From an uncultured Erysipelotrichaceae bacterium (GTDB lineage Bacteria; Bacillota_I; Bacilli_A; Erysipelotrichales; Erysipelotrichaceae): a DNA stretch of 25,711 bases. Position numbers and translations under genes: made by a program. This document shows positions 1 to 7,440 of the stretch, in pieces (positions within the stretch are counted from its first letter, which is position 1; each line of letters begins with the position of its first letter). Location: contig CACZTC010000027.1 of assembly GCA_902784015.1 (NCBI GenBank), positions 1 to 25,711 on the forward strand, given 5' to 3'. The notes under the pieces were generated by a model that saw only the letters and a list, made by a program, of their open reading frames with translations, was not told where the DNA came from and did no database searches.

Positions 1-1
1 A

Positions 2-304
2 GTTATTCCTCATGCCCAAATGGATGGGATAGAAGTTGATTATGAAAAAACAACTTTGGAAGAAATTGATCGCGAATTATTGGGGTGGGGTGATATTTCC
101 ATGACCATGGAACAATTTGTGGTTCTTCAAAAAGATATGCAAAGCTCTTTAGAAGAAGCTAGTAATGCTAAAGAATTATATGATCAAGCTGATGAGAATG
201 CTAAAAAAGCAGTATTAGATTTATACCAAAGTGCTTTACATGAATTGAATCCTGAATATTCAATTAATGTTGTATTTGATAATCCTCTAAATGGGGAGTT
301 TTAA
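2..304 (+). CDS. 3' end of an unidentified gene (partial)
   Basis: The reading frame is open to the left edge, so the first ATG at position 20 is probably internal and this is the C-terminal part (about 100 residues) of a larger protein. The visible part is acidic and mostly helical in appearance, with many Glu, Asp, Lys and Ala residues around residues 35-75, and no membrane segment. It ends in TAA at 302-304, three bases before the next ATG, which implies co-transcription with the glycosyltransferase. The bases GGGGAG in its last codons probably serve as the ribosome binding site of that next gene. I do not recognise the family, and the fragment is too short to assign a role. Confidence 0.6.
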   Translation, partial: VIPHAQMDGIEVDYEKTTLEEIDRELLGWGDISMTMEQFVVLQKDMQSSLEEASNAKELYDQADENAKKAVLDLYQSALHELNPEYSINVVFDNPLNGEF

Positions 305-307
305 AAT

Positions 308-1345
308 ATGTATGATAATACTTTTATAATTATTCCTTCTTATCAACCAGATAGGGATTTACTAGTGCCTGTTATCAAAGGCTTATTAACTACTTTTAAG
401 AATGTCGTAGTAGTAGATGATGGTGGGCAAGAAGAATATAAAGAAATATTTAAAGAAGTTGAGTCTTTAGGCGCAATTGTTTTGATTCATTATATTAATG
501 CGGGTAAAGGTAGAGCTATAAAAACAGCTTTAAATTATATACTAAATAATTATCCTAATATTGATGCGATTGTTACTGCTGATGGGGATGGGCAGCATCT
601 TTTAGAAGATATTATAAAAGTAGCAGATGCAACAATTAAGAATCAAACTTCATATATTCTAGGAACTCGTGATTTTTCACAAAAACAAGTACCAATGAAG
701 AGCTCTTTTGGTAATAGAATTACTCGTAATGTTTTTAAAATATTCATAGGCTTAAATATTACAGATACCCAGACTGGATTAAGAGGTATGTCGAAAGAAG
801 TAGCTGAGGAATTATATAGTGTTAAAGGCGAAAGATATGAATATGAAACAAATGCTTTAATCATGTGTAAAGAGAAAGATATACCTATTATTGAAGAAGA
901 AATAAAAACTGTATATATAAATGATAATGATAGTTCGCATTTTAATCCTATTAAAGATTCATATATTATTTATAAATTATTCTTTAAATATATATTCGCT
1001 AGTTTATCTTCCTTTTTATTAGATATATTATTATTTACACTTTTCTTAAAAGTATATAAAGATAATATCAATGCAGCATTTATTAGTACAATAATTGCGC
1101 GTATTATTTCATCTTTTTATAATTATTTGATTAATTCTAAATTAGTATTTAAAAAGAAGAATAAAACATCAATAATTAAATATTTTATGCTTGTCATAAT
1201 ACAAATGTTAGCTAGCGCTACAATTGTTAATGGACTAGCTAAAATATATCCAAAATATGTTTTGATAATAAAGATTATCGTGGATGTGATAATTTTTATT
1301 GTGAATTTTGTGATTCAAAGAGAATGGGTATTTAAGGGTGAATAA
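308..1345 (+). CDS. GT2 glycosyltransferase with C-terminal GtrA membrane domain
   Basis: The protein has 345 residues. Residues 1-215 are a family 2 glycosyltransferase of the dolichol-phosphate mannosyltransferase type: an N-terminal IIIPSYQPD strand, VVVVDDGG at about 33-40, the metal/nucleotide motif DGDGQH at 92-97, and a GLRGMS segment near 158 typical of this group. Residues about 225-345 form a GtrA-like module with about four hydrophobic segments and the late motif NFVIQREWVF, as in GtrA proteins. By family knowledge such fusions transfer a sugar from a nucleotide sugar to a polyprenyl-phosphate carrier and help flip it, for wall polymer or exopolysaccharide decoration. The sugar and acceptor cannot be told from sequence. 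ATG at 308 follows GGGGAG at a suitable distance. The stop lies directly before the next gene. Confidence 0.85.
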   Translation: MYDNTFIIIPSYQPDRDLLVPVIKGLLTTFKNVVVVDDGGQEEYKEIFKEVESLGAIVLIHYINAGKGRAIKTALNYILNNYPNIDAIVTADGDGQHLLEDIIKVADATIKNQTSYILGTRDFSQKQVPMKSSFGNRITRNVFKIFIGLNITDTQTGLRGMSKEVAEELYSVKGERYEYETNALIMCKEKDIPIIEEEIKTVYINDNDSSHFNPIKDSYIIYKLFFKYIFASLSSFLLDILLFTLFLKVYKDNINAAFISTIIARIISSFYNYLINSKLVFKKKNKTSIIKYFMLVIIQMLASATIVNGLAKIYPKYVLIIKIIVDVIIFIVNFVIQREWVFKGE

Positions 1346-1346
1346 A

Positions 1347-2036
1347 ATGAAAAAGATAGGTATAGTTGTTGCGATTGATCCAGAAATGCAAGCATTACAA
1401 AAAAGATTAGGAAAACCAAAAGAAATCATCAAGACAGCATCTAATGATGTTATGGAATATGAGAAAGATAATTGCATGATTTATGCTTGTAAATGTGATG
1501 CAGGAGAAATCGCAAGCAGTGCATGTACGCAATTATTAATAAGTCTATTTAATGTTGATTATATTTTTAATTTTGGTGTTGTTGGGGGCTTAACTGAGGA
1601 AATGTGTCAAGAGAAGACATGTTTTATAGAAAAAGTAGTCCATTATGATTTTGATACTTCTGAAATAGATGATTGTGAGGTTGCTAGATATTTGATATTA
1701 GATGATATTTGGATTCCTGTTAGTAAAGATTTATTAGAAGAGGCTTTAAAGGTAGAACCAAATATAAAAGCCGTGAGATGCGCTTCAGCAGATAAATTTG
1801 TTGCAGATAAAGAGAAAAAAGAAGAATTATATAAACAATATGGGGCAGAGATCTGTGATATGGAATCTGCAGGTATAGCTTTAACCTGTTATCGTAATCA
1901 TATTCCTTGTTTTTTTGTGAAAACTATATCTGATGGCTTAAATGATGGCGCTTTAGAATTCCATGAAGCAATTCATGAAGCTGCTTTAAAGTGCTTTGAT
2001 ATATTTGACAAAATCATAAACAATATGTCTTTATGA
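1347..2036 (+). CDS. MTA/SAH nucleosidase-like phosphorylase-superfamily enzyme
   Basis: This 229-residue protein belongs to the purine nucleoside phosphorylase/MTA-SAH nucleosidase superfamily, in which MTA/SAH nucleosidase (Pfs) hydrolyses methylthioadenosine and S-adenosylhomocysteine. Visible marks are the N-terminal IGIVVAIDPEMQAL with acidic residue E13, the glycine-rich FNFGVVGGL at 75-82, CDMESAGIA near 170-178 (glutamate 173 binds the ribose in this family) and TISDGLND near 193-200 with the aspartate that acts on the base. Length matches Pfs (about 230). I prefer ATG at 1347 because AAGGGTG lies six bases before it. A GTG at 1338 would sit inside that binding site and overlap the upstream gene. 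The N-terminal motif differs from canonical Pfs, so a nucleosidase of different substrate preference is possible. Confidence 0.8.
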   Translation: MKKIGIVVAIDPEMQALQKRLGKPKEIIKTASNDVMEYEKDNCMIYACKCDAGEIASSACTQLLISLFNVDYIFNFGVVGGLTEEMCQEKTCFIEKVVHYDFDTSEIDDCEVARYLILDDIWIPVSKDLLEEALKVEPNIKAVRCASADKFVADKEKKEELYKQYGAEICDMESAGIALTCYRNHIPCFFVKTISDGLNDGALEFHEAIHEAALKCFDIFDKIINNMSL

Positions 2037-2043
2037 TGATTCA

Positions 2044-2052
2044 TGATAGAAT
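2044..2052 (+). promoter_or_regulatory. Extended -10 promoter before the EAL gene
   Basis: TG-A-TAGAAT is an extended -10 element in the 31-base gap between the nucleosidase and EAL genes. No good -35 is visible. Initiation would be expected near 2059, giving a leader of only about eight bases before ATG 2068. The ribosome binding site there (AGAGA) is weak. Confidence 0.45.
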
Positions 2053-2067
2053 ACTGTAAGAGATATT

Positions 2068-3375
2068 ATGGGTAAGAATGATAAACATATAGAAAATACA
2101 ATTATAGAGAGAAGATTGCTTGATCGCTTAACTAATATACCTAATCGTGAAGGTTTTATTAATCTTGTGGGAGATCAAATCATCAATAGTCAACACGAGA
2201 AAGTGATGGTTATGATGAATGTAAGAAACTTCAAGATTATTAATCATATTTTTGGTATGCAAAAAGGTGATGAAATATTAGTAGATATCGCTAAAATACT
2301 ATCTAAAAGAAAAGTATATGGAGATATATGCGGACGCTTTTATGCCGATAGATTCGGTTTATTCATGAGTAGAGATAGTTGGGATGAACATCCATTTGAT
2401 GAACAAGTTAAAGAAATTGAATCATTAATTGATAGTTCAGAATTCCATTTAGATTTAGTTACTGGCGTATATTTGGTAAAAAACCATGATGATTCTGCAT
2501 ATGATATGGTAGATAAAGCTGTTTTAGCTATGAAATCACAGCGTCAAAGTAGTGATACACCATTCCATTTTTATTCAGAAAATATGTTTAATAAAGCTAA
2601 ACATAGGGAAGTTGTTATAGCTGAATTTGATAATGCTTTAAAGAATGATGAATTTGTATTATTTTTACAGCCTCAATTTACTGCCGAAGGTGAATTAGTA
2701 GGGGCAGAAGCATTAGCTAGATGGGATAGACAACATAGTGGTGAAATATTACCACCAAGTCGCTTCATTGATATCTTGGAAGAAACTAAAAGAATTCATC
2801 GACTTGACCAATATATTTGGGATTTAGCTGCTAAACAGCTTAAGGCATGGGAGAATACTAAATTTAAAGATATTACTATTTCGGTTAATATTTCTCCTGA
2901 AGATTTTGAATGTATAAATGTAGAGAATTATTTTAAAGAATTAATTTTAAAATATAGAATTGATCCATCTAAATTACATATAGAAATTACTGAGAATGCG
3001 ATTATTTATTCACCAGTTAAATTTGAGAATTTCGTTAATGCAATGAAAGAGGAAGGTTTTGTCTTAGAATTAGATGACTTTGGTAGTGGTTATTCATCTC
3101 TTAATGTTTTAAAGAATATTAATGTTGATACTATTAAATTAGATATGGTCTTCGTTAGAGGATTAAAGGGAGATGAAAGAGCGCAAATCATATTGAAATC
3201 TGTTATCGATATGATTGTTAAATTAGGTATGGATATTATTGTGGAAGGTTTAGAAACTAGAGGACAATTAGAAACAATAAAAGAAATGGGTAATGTTTTA
3301 TATCAAGGTTATTATTTTTCTAAACCATTAAAGATTTCTTTATTTGAAGAAAAATATGGAAAGGTTTTAGAATAA
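2068..3375 (+). CDS. c-di-GMP phosphodiesterase: degenerate GGDEF plus intact EAL
   Basis: The protein has 435 residues, no membrane segment and no recognisable sensor domain. Residues about 18-170 align with a GGDEF domain, but the signature has become YADRF at 92-96, so diguanylate cyclase activity is unlikely. Residues about 185-433 are an EAL domain with its catalytic set preserved: EAL at 214-216, N274 in SVNIS, E306/E309 in EITEN, the DDFGSGYSS loop with D336 and D337, K357 in IKLD, E393 in VEGLET and Q413 in QGYYFSKPL. By family knowledge this means hydrolysis of cyclic di-GMP to pGpG in the cytoplasm. The defunct GGDEF may be a regulatory GTP site or only structural. The last stop base is shared with the start of tdk, so the two are translationally coupled. 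Confidence 0.9.
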   Translation: MGKNDKHIENTIIERRLLDRLTNIPNREGFINLVGDQIINSQHEKVMVMMNVRNFKIINHIFGMQKGDEILVDIAKILSKRKVYGDICGRFYADRFGLFMSRDSWDEHPFDEQVKEIESLIDSSEFHLDLVTGVYLVKNHDDSAYDMVDKAVLAMKSQRQSSDTPFHFYSENMFNKAKHREVVIAEFDNALKNDEFVLFLQPQFTAEGELVGAEALARWDRQHSGEILPPSRFIDILEETKRIHRLDQYIWDLAAKQLKAWENTKFKDITISVNISPEDFECINVENYFKELILKYRIDPSKLHIEITENAIIYSPVKFENFVNAMKEEGFVLELDDFGSGYSSLNVLKNINVDTIKLDMVFVRGLKGDERAQIILKSVIDMIVKLGMDIIVEGLETRGQLETIKEMGNVLYQGYYFSKPLKISLFEEKYGKVLE

Positions 3376-3971
3376 TGGCTAAATTATATTTTTATTATGG
3401 TGCTATGGGCTCATCAAAGACAGCTAATGCTTTAATGGCTGAATATAATTATCGTGAGCGCGGGCAAAAAGCCTTATTAGCTAAATCTAATATAGATACT
3501 AGAGATGGGGCTAATATTATGCGTTCTCGTATTGGCTTACAAAAAGAATGTATTCTTCTTTCTGAATTATGTGAAATGAAAGATGAAGATATTAAACAAT
3601 ATGATGCAGTTATTGTGGATGAAATACAATTTGCCTCGCGTGATCAAATAGATCATTTAGCTTATATTGTTGATAATTTAGATGTACCAGTATTATGTTA
3701 TGGCTTACGTTCTGATTTCCAATTAAATCTATTTGAAGGTAGTGAAAGATTAATTGCGATAGCTGATGTAATTAAAGAAGTTAAAACAGTTTGTTGGTGT
3801 GGTAAAAAGGCTATAACAAATGCTAGATATAATAAAAATGGCATAGTTAGAGAAGGTAGCCAAGTCATGCTTGGGGCAAATGATGAATATATTGCTTTAT
3901 GCCGTAAACATTTCCTTGAAGGAAATTTATATGGTGATAAAGAAATAAAAAAAGAAGATGAAAAAGAATAA
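3375..3971 (+). CDS. tdk: Thymidine kinase
   Basis: Type II thymidine kinase of 198 residues, which phosphorylates thymidine with ATP in the salvage pathway. Visible features are the P-loop GAMGSSKT at 9-16, the VDEIQF segment with D82 and catalytic E83, and the zinc ligands C140 and C142 (CWCG) with C176 and H179 (CRKH). The lasso/substrate region around 150-170 (YNKNGIVREGSQVMLGAND) is typical. Length is normal for the family. The gene starts at ATG 3375, overlapping the upstream stop by one base (TAATG), with GGAAAGG upstream inside the previous gene. The stop codon lies inside the left arm of the shared terminator hairpin. Confidence 0.95.
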   Translation: MAKLYFYYGAMGSSKTANALMAEYNYRERGQKALLAKSNIDTRDGANIMRSRIGLQKECILLSELCEMKDEDIKQYDAVIVDEIQFASRDQIDHLAYIVDNLDVPVLCYGLRSDFQLNLFEGSERLIAIADVIKEVKTVCWCGKKAITNARYNKNGIVREGSQVMLGANDEYIALCRKHFLEGNLYGDKEIKKEDEKE

Positions 3972-3998
3972 CGCAAGGAATAATCCTTGCGTTATTTT
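3967..3998. terminator. Shared two-way terminator between tdk and the DUF1846 gene
   Basis: A perfect 13-base-pair stem pairs 3967-3979 with 3984-3996 around a four-base loop (ATAA). The GC-rich core is CGCAAGGA/TCCTTGCG. Rightward transcripts end in TTATTTT, and leftward ones in a T-rich tract complementary to AAAAAGAATAA. The stop codons of both convergent genes (3969-3971 and 3992-3994) lie within the stem. Confidence 0.85.
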
Positions 3999-5479
3999 GG
4001 GTGATATAACTTCTTTTGTTCATAAACAGGGTCATATGTCACATTGACTCCTAGTTTTCTAAATGTATTTGCATCTTGGAAAGGAAGAATAACAGTTGAA
4101 TGTGCTTCCGCTCCTTGCATTTTACTTAAAGTTTCTATAGCCTTTTTGGCATTTTCATTTGTTTTAGCAGTAATTGCGATTGCGATTAATAATTCATCGC
4201 TATGTAAACGAGGATTATGATTACCTAGATTATTAACTTTTAAATCTTGAATAGGAATTACATCTTCTGGTTGAATTAATAGAACTTCTTTATCTATATT
4301 TCCTAAAGCTTTCATCGCATTAATGATAACTGCAGCACTAGGGCCAAATAATGATGATGTTTTTCCCGTTACGATTGTGCCATCAGCTAATTCCATTGCG
4401 ATTGAAGGTCTTTGGGTTAATTCTGCTTTATTTCTAGCTATATTAACTACTTTTCTATCACTAGGACTTACGCCGGCTTCATTCATTATTAATTCTATTT
4501 TTGTAATAATGCTTTCATTAATCTTCTCATTTTTAACATCAACTAAAGCTTTATAATATCTTCTTATTATTTCTTCTTTAGCTGCTTCATTAGCTGCTTC
4601 TTCATCAATGATACAGAAGCCAACCATATTAACACCCATATCAGTAGGTGACTTATAGAAGCTTTCATTTGATATTCTTTCGATAATACGATTTAAAACC
4701 GGGAATATTTCAATATCACGATTATAATTAACAGTTGTTATACCATATGCATCTAGATGATATGGATCAATCATATTTACATCATCTAAGTCTAATGTTG
4801 CAGCTTCATATGCTAAATTAACAGGATGATGTAAGTTAAGATTCCATACTGGGAAGGTCTCAAATTTAGCATAACCAGATGAAATATTTCTTAAATTATC
4901 ATGATATAGCTGTGATAGGCATGTAGCCATTTTTCCGGAGCCTGGTCCTGGCGCTGTAACAACAACTAGATTACGTGAAGTTTCAATATAATCATTTTTG
5001 CCTAAGCCTTCATTAGAAACAATATAATCTACATCAGTTGGATAACCTTTAATTGGATAATGCAAGAAACTCTTAATATTACTCTTAGTTAATTGTTTTC
5101 TAAATCCTTTTACACTTGGTTGATTATTATATTGGGTTATAACAACTGAGCCAACATATAAATCTAAAGCTCTAAAAGCATCTATTAATCTAAAAACTTC
5201 TTGGTCATAAGCTATGCCAAGATCACCTCTAGCTTTAGCTTCTTCAATATTATTCGCATTAATACAGATGACCATTTCTACATCATCTTTTAATTCAGTT
5301 AATAATTTTATTTTATTATTTGGATCATATCCTGGTAAGACTCTTGAAGCGTGGAAGTCTTCAAAGATTTTACCGCCAAATTCCATATATAATTTGCCGT
5401 TGAACTGATTGATTCTATCTAGAATCTTTTCTCTTTGAACTTTTAAATATTTTTGAGAATCAAAGGCTAAATTTTTCAT
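3992..5479 (-). CDS. DUF1846 family protein
   Basis: The protein has 495 residues and matches what I recall of the DUF1846 family, common in Firmicutes and of unresolved biochemical role. It has no signal peptide or membrane segment. A glycine-rich, P-loop-like stretch, [15 protein letters not shown], lies at about 176-190 and suggests nucleotide or phosphate binding. The N-terminal section ([23 protein letters not shown], written here only as a description of residues 29-50) and the C-terminal [19 protein letters not shown] region are also characteristic. The start is ATG at 5477-5479 with GGAG on the same strand at 5485-5488. It is transcribed alone from an extended -10 promoter and ends tail to tail with tdk. 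Confidence 0.85.
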   Translation of the reverse strand: MKNLAFDSQKYLKVQREKILDRINQFNGKLYMEFGGKIFEDFHASRVLPGYDPNNKIKLLTELKDDVEMVICINANNIEEAKARGDLGIAYDQEVFRLIDAFRALDLYVGSVVITQYNNQPSVKGFRKQLTKSNIKSFLHYPIKGYPTDVDYIVSNEGLGKNDYIETSRNLVVVTAPGPGSGKMATCLSQLYHDNLRNISSGYAKFETFPVWNLNLHHPVNLAYEAATLDLDDVNMIDPYHLDAYGITTVNYNRDIEIFPVLNRIIERISNESFYKSPTDMGVNMVGFCIIDEEAANEAAKEEIIRRYYKALVDVKNEKINESIITKIELIMNEAGVSPSDRKVVNIARNKAELTQRPSIAMELADGTIVTGKTSSLFGPSAAVIINAMKALGNIDKEVLLIQPEDVIPIQDLKVNNLGNHNPRLHSDELLIAIAITAKTNENAKKAIETLSKMQGAEAHSTVILPFQDANTFRKLGVNVTYDPVYEQKKLYHPK

Positions 5480-5497
5480 TTTTACTCCATGTGCAAA

Positions 5498-5506
5498 AGT
5501 ATAACA
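5498..5506 (-). promoter_or_regulatory. Extended -10 promoter of the DUF1846 gene
   Basis: On the minus strand the sequence reads TG-T-TATACT, an extended -10 about 20 bases upstream of the start codon. The region where a -35 would fall is AT-rich without a good match to TTGACA. The short leader still includes the GGAG binding site. Confidence 0.5.
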
Positions 5507-5567
5507 GATAAAATAAGAAATGTTATAGAATATTTCATTAAAAATAATAGTATCTATTAATTTGTTT

Positions 5568-5573
5568 TATAAT
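5568..5573 (+). promoter_or_regulatory. Possible promoter for the GNAT/C39-like gene
   Basis: TATAAT is a perfect -10 hexamer, but it lacks the upstream TG and a clear -35. Transcription would begin near 5580, so the ATG at 5583 would be almost at the 5' end. No ribosome binding site precedes that ATG, so a leaderless message is possible. In DNA this AT-rich a chance TATAAT is common, hence the low confidence. Confidence 0.3.
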
Positions 5574-5582
5574 ATTTATGTT

Positions 5583-6443
5583 ATGTTAAAAAGCTATGAT
5601 TTAAATGTTAGATATAATGGGTTATTGGATACTATCAATAATGTTAATAATCCTATATTAAAAGATAAGATATTATATGTGATAGCTAATGATGATTTAC
5701 CTTTAGCTATCATAGGATATAAAGTTGTTAATGAAGATACTTATGTATCTTTAATAGCGAAAGATATTGTCGAAACATTAGAATCTAAATTCTTAATGTA
5801 TTTCATAGAAGATCTTACTAAAAAGACTCATCCTAAAAGAATAATTATAGATGTTGTAACAGGAATAGAAGAAGAATCATTAGAATTTGTAGGTTTTAAG
5901 AAAATAAACAAATATTATATAAAAGAAATTGACAAATATAGATTAAATTTAGACGATACTATATTTGATAATGAAGGTTATATCATTTATCAAGGTAAGA
6001 TGAAGGATATAAAATTTGGTTTATTTGGCTCAAATCGTAATGGTTGTGGTTGGATAAGTGCCTATAATTTATGTCGCATGCTTGGCAAAGATATCACAAT
6101 GGAAGAGTGTGCTAAAGAATTATCTAAATTATCTATCTCTGGAAAACTATTAGGACAAGAAGTATTCACTTTATTCTATTGGCTTAAGAAAAAAGGTTTA
6201 CCTGTAAAATTCTCTTTTTTATCAAAAGGCAATGGAATTAAACATATGAATGAAAGTAAATGTGGCATTTTATTATATACACATAAAAAAGGTTCTCATT
6301 ATACTGCATATCGTAATATCGGTAATGGTTATCTACATTTTTATAATGCTGTATATGGTAAACAAAATCATATTATGAAAGCTGAAGATTTCTTTAAAAA
6401 ATATGTATTATTACCAATGGCTATGGTTATATATGCGGAGTAA
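5583..6443 (+). CDS. GNAT-like domain fused to a C39/papain-like peptidase domain
   Basis: The protein has 286 residues counted from ATG 5583. A TTG at 5562 would lengthen it by seven residues, but that would put the TATAAT box inside the gene. Residues 1-125 look like a GNAT fold: alternating strands and helices ending in LEFVGFKKINKYYIKEI, the usual end of acetyltransferases. The acetyl-CoA pyrophosphate loop is not evident, so activity is doubtful. Residues about 140-286 resemble C39-type papain-fold peptidases, with a cysteine at the start of a helix (NGCGWISAYN, C155), a histidine in a strand (GSHYTAYR, H239) and an Asn in the next strand (HFYNAVYG, N255). There is no signal peptide or membrane segment, so it should act in the cytoplasm. 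GNAT-C39 fusions are known elsewhere, but I cannot name a function for this one. The next gene starts two bases after the stop. Confidence 0.6.
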   Translation: MLKSYDLNVRYNGLLDTINNVNNPILKDKILYVIANDDLPLAIIGYKVVNEDTYVSLIAKDIVETLESKFLMYFIEDLTKKTHPKRIIIDVVTGIEEESLEFVGFKKINKYYIKEIDKYRLNLDDTIFDNEGYIIYQGKMKDIKFGLFGSNRNGCGWISAYNLCRMLGKDITMEECAKELSKLSISGKLLGQEVFTLFYWLKKKGLPVKFSFLSKGNGIKHMNESKCGILLYTHKKGSHYTAYRNIGNGYLHFYNAVYGKQNHIMKAEDFFKKYVLLPMAMVIYAE

Positions 6444-6445
6444 TT

Positions 6446-6721
6446 ATGATTAATACAATTGTAGATATAGATGAAATAGATTATATATATAAAGAAGATA
6501 AAAGTATTTTTGATAGTATCAAAAAAAGAGGTATCGCCATACCTGTTCAAGTTGAAAAATATGATAATAAATATAAATGTATTGATGGCAATAAAAGATT
6601 AACTGCTGCATATGAATTAAGTAAAGATGATATTAAATATAGAAAGATACCAATAATGATATTAAATGATTATAGTAAAGCAGGTAGTTCATTTTGGGGA
6701 AATACACAGAATAAGCATTGA
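6446..6721 (+). CDS. Small stand-alone ParB-like domain protein
   Basis: A 91-residue protein whose middle part resembles the ParB/Srx N-terminal fold. A strand-helix start (VDIDEIDYIYKEDKSIFDSI) leads to KKRGIAIPVQV and then CIDGNKRLTAAYEL at about 47-60, which matches the family's DGxxRxxAA motif. By family knowledge this fold binds CTP or acts as a nuclease or kinase-like module. Here the helix-turn-helix and dimer domains of true ParB are absent, so a partitioning role is unlikely. GGAG precedes ATG 6446, and the start is two bases after the peptidase-like gene. The stop sits at the start of rluB, so the three genes form one transcription unit. Function unknown. Confidence 0.55.
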   Translation: MINTIVDIDEIDYIYKEDKSIFDSIKKRGIAIPVQVEKYDNKYKCIDGNKRLTAAYELSKDDIKYRKIPIMILNDYSKAGSSFWGNTQNKH

Positions 6722-6723
6722 TT

Positions 6724-7440
6724 ATGGAAAGATTACAAAAAGTAATAGCGGAAGCAGGCATAACTTCAAGAAGAAAAGCAGAAGAGCTCATCCTTAATGG
6801 CAAAGTTAAAGTTAATGGTAAGGTTGTTAAGGAATTAGGGACTAAAGTATCTTTTGAAGATGAGATAGAAGTAAATGGTGAACCTATTAATAAAGAAGAA
6901 AAGGTTTATTATCTTTTTAATAAACCTAAAAAGGTTATATGTTCAGTAAGTGATCCTCATAATCGCATAACAGTAAATGATTATTTTCGAGATATTAATA
7001 AAAGAGTATTTCCAGTAGGTAGATTAGATTATGAAACGACTGGCTTAATCATCATGACTAATGATGGTGAATTCGCCCAACAAATGATGCATCCTTCTAA
7101 ACATATCGAAAAAACATATGAAGTCGAAGTGGAAGGAATTTTTACAGATAAAATGGCTAAGCATCTAACTAATGGAATTATGATTGAAGGTAAAAAAACA
7201 TTGCCTGCGATAGTAGAAATAGCGCAGACATCAAAAAGAAAAAATATTTCTTTATTAAAGATCACAATATTTGAAGGACGAAATAGAGAAATAAGAAAGA
7301 TGATGGAATATTTTAATTGCGATGTGAAAAGATTAAAAAGAATCCAATATGGATTCTTAACTTTAGGTAATCTTAGACAAGGTGAATATCGTAAACTTCG
7401 CAGTTATGAAATAAAGAAATTAATTAATCTTGTGAAGTGA
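6724..7440 (+). CDS. rluB: Pseudouridine synthase, RluB/RsuA family
   Basis: A 238-residue enzyme that isomerises uridine to pseudouridine in rRNA, most likely 23S. Residues 1-48 are an S4 RNA-binding domain (ERLQKVIAEAGITSRRKAEE). The catalytic domain has the GRLDYETTGL motif at 99-108 with nucleophile D102, plus NREIRKM and RIQYGFLTLGNLRQGEYR near the C terminus, as in RluB. I chose ATG at 6724 over TTG at 6718 because the protein then starts in family style. No strong binding site is visible, so translation may be coupled to the upstream stop at 6719-6721. In many Firmicutes rluB follows scpAB; here it follows a ParB-like mini-gene instead. Its last 21 bases overlap the end of rqcH on the other strand. 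Confidence 0.92.
   Translation: MERLQKVIAEAGITSRRKAEELILNGKVKVNGKVVKELGTKVSFEDEIEVNGEPINKEEKVYYLFNKPKKVICSVSDPHNRITVNDYFRDINKRVFPVGRLDYETTGLIIMTNDGEFAQQMMHPSKHIEKTYEVEVEGIFTDKMAKHLTNGIMIEGKKTLPAIVEIAQTSKRKNISLLKITIFEGRNREIRKMMEYFNCDVKRLKRIQYGFLTLGNLRQGEYRKLRSYEIKKLINLVK
7335..7358 (-). terminator. Candidate rqcH terminator inside rluB
   Basis: On the minus strand, AAGAATCC and GGATTCTT form a perfect eight-base-pair stem (7338-7345 with 7351-7358) with a five-base loop, followed by a run of T (complement of the A run at 7335-7339). It lies about 60 bases past the rqcH stop and overlaps the rluB codons for RIQYGFL. Confidence 0.5.

Noticed and set aside
20..304. Complete 94-residue gene starting at ATG 20
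   Set aside because: The frame stays open to the window edge and no binding site precedes that ATG, so a truncated longer gene is more likely.
1338..1346. GTG start for the nucleosidase gene
   Set aside because: The GTG is part of the AAGGGTG binding site for ATG 1347 and would overlap the upstream gene.
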